Source of the DNA: an uncultured Acidimicrobiaceae bacterium
Lineage (GTDB): Bacteria > Actinomycetota > Acidimicrobiia > Spongiisociales > UBA5794
NCBI GenBank assembly: GCA_947258375.1
Contig: CAMYIJ010000004.1
Coordinates: 37,138 to 101,137, forward strand
DNA: 64,000 nt
Direction of reading: 5' to 3'
The notes under the pieces were generated by a model. That model searched no databases, was not told the origin of the DNA, and saw only the letters and a program-made list of their open reading frames with translations. This document shows, piece after piece, positions 61,404 to 64,000 of this stretch. The first letter of the stretch is position 1. Each line of letters starts with the position of its first letter. Both the position numbers and the translations under genes were made by a program.

Positions 61404-62779
61404 TTATTGGCACCGCCTTCAATCCAGGCCAGGATCGTGTCGATATCTTCCTGCGCGAGCGCCTGGCCGGGAGGCATCATCCCACCGGTCGTCTGAGTTC
61501 CCAAAACTCTCTGCGCCAGGACGCTGGCGTTGACGTCTCCCGGGACCACCGCCGAGCCACTCGCGCCCGTCGTCACCGCAGAGTCGTAATCGGTGGCCGT
61601 CCAGCCACCGGCGCCACCATGGCAGCCGGTGCAGTTCGCCTCAAAGATCGGAAGTACCTGATCGAAGCCCACGGCTGCGGCGGATTCGTCGGGCGGTTGC
61701 GACGTGTCGGACGTTTCCTCGGTGGCAGGCGCCGCCGTGGTCGTCGGCGCCGCGGTCGTAGGCGCCTCGCCGCTGAGGCGATCGCGGGCTTCGAGCAGGA
61801 ACGCGTGAATCGCGTCGAGCTGGCCGTTGCTCAGGTCGCTTTCCGAGTAGGCGGGCATCCCACCGGGTTGTCCCGATCGGGTAACCGAGTCCAGCCAGTC
61901 CCGAGTGGCGAATGCGGGGGACCGGGCCGCCGCCGTTCCTTGGGCATTGACGCCATGGCAACTGGCGCATCCGGCACTCATAAAGAGGACGCGGCCATCG
62001 GCGATGGCATCACCGCTGAGGGATTCCTCAGCGTGGCCCAGTCCGGCGTAGAGATAGCTTGCCTCGAGGTAGGCAACCGCGGTCCGGTCGTAGCCCTCCG
62101 GGTTCAGGTTGGAGTGAGTCTCGGGGCCCCGCAAGAGGAGCGCCAGGAGACCGATCGCGATGAAGCCCATGAGCCCGGTTGCGATGACGGCCACGTTGAA
62201 CCGGCTCGAGCCCGCAGATTCCAGTGGAGCCGCATTGGCATCTCCCGGCTCTGCCTTACCCCGGGCGATCACGACCATGCCGACGGCGGCCGTGATCATG
62301 ATGGTCCATGCAGACAGGATGACGAAGGGCACGATCCACGAGCCGAGGCCCGGAATGGAGACTCCGGCTTCCGAGGTTATTAGCTGTGAACCGAGTCGAA
62401 TGGGGATGGAGACCGACTTGGGCTCCGCTTCCGGGTGCTCGAGGAGCTCGACACGAATCGTGTGGAGCCGGCTCACTGAGAAAGTCGGTTGCAGCGTCGC
62501 CACTCCGATGACGTTGCTCTCGGCCCTGCCGAGCTCGACTTCGCCGATGACTCCCGCAAAGCTGGCATCGCCGTAGTACACGACCTCGGCCCCTTCGATG
62601 GGCTCGCCGGTGTCCGCATCGCGTACGGTTGCCGCGATCTCCACCGGTTCTCCGAGGATGCCCTCATCGGGGGCCGCCACCTCGATGATGAGATCCTCTG
62701 CGCTGGCGATTCCCGCCATGGCGGTCACAGCCGCCGCGAAGAAGAGGGTGACGGCGAGGGTTCGCACGGTGGTCCTCAT
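61400..62779 (-). CDS. Membrane-bound diheme cytochrome c with an N-terminal Ig/carboxypeptidase-regulatory-like domain
   Basis: 459 residues from ATG 62779. A signal peptide (TLAVTLFFAAAVTAMAGIASA) precedes a beta-sandwich with GEPVEIAATVRDADTGEPIE and GVATLQPTFSVSRLHTIRVE, like CarboxypepD_reg or DUF4198 domains. Two membrane helices follow, with a further helix before the cytochrome part. The first heme domain has CASCH with GGMPAYSES. The C-terminal domain has CTGCH and resembles planctomycete-type cytochrome c (GMMPPGQALAQEDIDTILAWIE). The gene overlaps both neighbours by 4 nt. The Ig-like domain is unusual for a respiratory cytochrome and could be a docking site. Confidence 0.85.
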   Translation of the reverse strand: MRTTVRTLAVTLFFAAAVTAMAGIASAEDLIIEVAAPDEGILGEPVEIAATVRDADTGEPIEGAEVVYYGDASFAGVIGEVELGRAESNVIGVATLQPTFSVSRLHTIRVELLEHPEAEPKSVSIPIRLGSQLITSEAGVSIPGLGSWIVPFVILSAWTIMITAAVGMVVIARGKAEPGDANAAPLESAGSSRFNVAVIATGLMGFIAIGLLALLLRGPETHSNLNPEGYDRTAVAYLEASYLYAGLGHAEESLSGDAIADGRVLFMSAGCASCHGVNAQGTAAARSPAFATRDWLDSVTRSGQPGGMPAYSESDLSNGQLDAIHAFLLEARDRLSGEAPTTAAPTTTAAPATEETSDTSQPPDESAAAVGFDQVLPIFEANCTGCHGGAGGWTATDYDSAVTTGASGSAVVPGDVNASVLAQRVLGTQTTGGMMPPGQALAQEDIDTILAWIEGGANK

Positions 62780-64000
62780 TGCTCCACCTCCCGGGCGAGC
62801 CGATCCGCTTCGTGTTCGGCCATGTCCACCTCGAGTTTCGCCGCCGTCTCCTCGCGTTCCTCGACCATCTCGTAGACGGCCATGATCGGGAAGACCTTGA
62901 CGAACAACGTGACGAGCAATGCGAAGAACGCGAATCCCCCGGCGGTAATCGACCACTCCACCCATGACGGAGCGTAGTTGGCCGGCTCGTAGGACAGCAG
63001 GGGAGCCCGCAGCCCGGTGACAACGATGAAGTACCGCTCAACAAACATCGCGAGGTCCACCAGGATGGCGGCGACAACGATGCCGGTCACGGTGCGGAAA
63101 GGCCTGATGAACATCATGCCGATGGGGATGATCAGCCCCCCTATCAAGTAGAACCAGAAGTAGGGAGCGAACTCATCGACGAAGAGCTGCCGGAAGACGA
63201 ACTCGGCGCCTTCCTCCAGCTTGAATCCGGCGGTGACATACTCCGAGATGTTGGCGTACAGCATCACTGCCGCCATCGCGGCCATCAGGTACGCGAGGTA
63301 CTGGAAGTGCCGCAGAGTCACCAGCTTCTCGAGGCGATAGACCCGGCGCAGAATCGCCATCATGATGATGAGAGTGGCAATTCCGGAGAAGATGGCGCCG
63401 GCCACGAAGAAGAAGCCGAAGATGGCGCTGTTCCATGCTTCCCGGAGCGTCATGGCGAAGATCCATGACACCACCGTATGCACCGACACCGCGATCGGGA
63501 TGATGACGATCATCATGATCGTTATCGAGGTGTGCAACTGGCGCTTCTGGGCGCCGGTGCCCCGCCAGTTGATGGCAAGGACTCGATATATGTAGTGCTT
63601 CCAACCGGCAACCTGGCCACGCAACCGATCCCGGAAGAAAGCCAGGTCGGGGATCATCGGCAGGTACAGGTAGACGAGGCTGGCCGTCAGGTAGGTCGTG
63701 ATCGCCGTGACGTCCCAGACGATCGGCGACTGCCAGCGGCCGTGGATGAGCACGAAGAAGAGTCGATCAGGTCGGCCGAGGTCGACCACGACGAACAGCG
63801 CACCGGTCATGAGCGCTACCGCCGTTATGAACTCTGCCATCCGGGTGACCGGGGTTCGCCACGTGGCGTTGGAGACTCGCAGGATTGCCGAGATCAAAGT
63901 GCCGGCGTGGCTGATGCCGATGAAGAAGACGAACAGCGTGATGTAGAGGCCCCACGAGATCCGGTCCCGCATTCCGGTGACCACCAGACCTTCGGTGACC
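62776..64000 (-). CDS. NrfD/ActC/PsrC-family quinol-interacting membrane protein (5' end outside window)
   Basis: At least 408 codons are visible; the reading frame continues past position 64000. It has about ten membrane helices and the family signature VTGMRDRISWGLYITLFVFF followed by HAGTLISAIL and VDLGRPDRLFFVLIHGRW, very like ActC of alternative complex III. A cytoplasmic acidic C-terminal tail ends the protein. NrfD proteins bind menaquinone in the membrane and pass electrons to iron-sulfur or heme partners. Upstream genes, which might encode an FeS/molybdo-type ActB, lie outside the window. The operon continues with the two cytochrome genes, each joined by a 4-nt overlap. Confidence 0.9.
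   Translation of the reverse strand, partial: VTEGLVVTGMRDRISWGLYITLFVFFIGISHAGTLISAILRVSNATWRTPVTRMAEFITAVALMTGALFVVVDLGRPDRLFFVLIHGRWQSPIVWDVTAITTYLTASLVYLYLPMIPDLAFFRDRLRGQVAGWKHYIYRVLAINWRGTGAQKRQLHTSITIMMIVIIPIAVSVHTVVSWIFAMTLREAWNSAIFGFFFVAGAIFSGIATLIIMMAILRRVYRLEKLVTLRHFQYLAYLMAAMAAVMLYANISEYVTAGFKLEEGAEFVFRQLFVDEFAPYFWFYLIGGLIIPIGMMFIRPFRTVTGIVVAAILVDLAMFVERYFIVVTGLRAPLLSYEPANYAPSWVEWSITAGGFAFFALLVTLFVKVFPIMAVYEMVEEREETAAKLEVDMAEHEADRLAREVEQ

Noticed and set aside
1..64000. tRNA, rRNA, CRISPR, transposase, integrase or phage genes
   Set aside because: No such sequence or motif was found in the intergenic gaps or among the translated genes; a covariance-model search would be needed to exclude small RNAs.

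Overview
The window is 64 kb of GC-rich, densely packed bacterial chromosome with no phage, insertion sequence, CRISPR array, tRNA or rRNA that I could find. The likely host is an actinobacterium, possibly of the Acidimicrobiia or a neighbouring deep lineage. This is an inference from the MprAB-like two-component pair, the MshD-like tandem GNAT protein, Thr/Pro-rich secreted proteins, frequent GTG starts and at least one apparently leaderless gene. No rRNA is present to confirm it.

Layout. 1-2603 (minus): a split menaquinol:cytochrome c reductase (Rieske, cytochrome b, and a subunit-IV/cytochrome c fusion that runs off the left edge and already shows five heme motifs). 2881-6640 (plus): a form II carbon-monoxide-dehydrogenase-like molybdenum hydroxylase, order S-L-M. 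6678-13522: two orphan histidine kinases, an OmpR-type two-component pair and two Thr/Pro-rich envelope proteins. 13603-25126: Lon, TrmH, a lipoprotein, an M20 peptidase, a TPR-like protein, a haloalkane-dehalogenase-like hydrolase, a histidine phosphatase, an SRPBCC protein and a gnd-zwf pair. 25316-27971: an MprAB-like pair with an obvious 11-bp-phased operator, repeated before the adjacent secreted-protein gene. 28148-38335: glycerate 2-kinase, tandem GNAT, two large membrane proteins (O-antigen-ligase-like and GT-C-like), Nudix, a third orphan kinase, thioredoxin. 38503-40137: a secreted propeller-like protein with RTX-type repeats. 40196-46572: a complete System I cytochrome c maturation operon, ccmABCDEF-ccmH/I-ccmG. 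46640-59590: aminopeptidase N, a LEA-like protein, AIM24-family protein, glycerophosphodiesterase, glutaredoxin, nitronate-monooxygenase-like protein, leuCD, an ArsR-like regulator with an MFS transporter, and an AlkC-like DNA glycosylase. 59637-64000 (minus): an NrfD/ActC-type membrane protein (running off the right edge), a two-heme cytochrome with an Ig-like front domain, and a protein of six tandem cytochrome c domains anchored at both ends.

The connecting theme is c-type cytochrome respiration. At least 13 CXXCH heme sites lie in three proteins at the two ends of the window, and the ccm operon in the middle would attach the hemes. The NrfD/tandem-cytochrome locus is the best candidate for an undescribed system: it resembles alternative complex III in its NrfD subunit but has an unusual set of cytochrome partners. 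A second theme is regulation: three orphan kinases with closely related C-termini, and two two-component systems with direct-repeat operators visible in the DNA. Two small families of dispersed palindromes occupy intergenic spaces.
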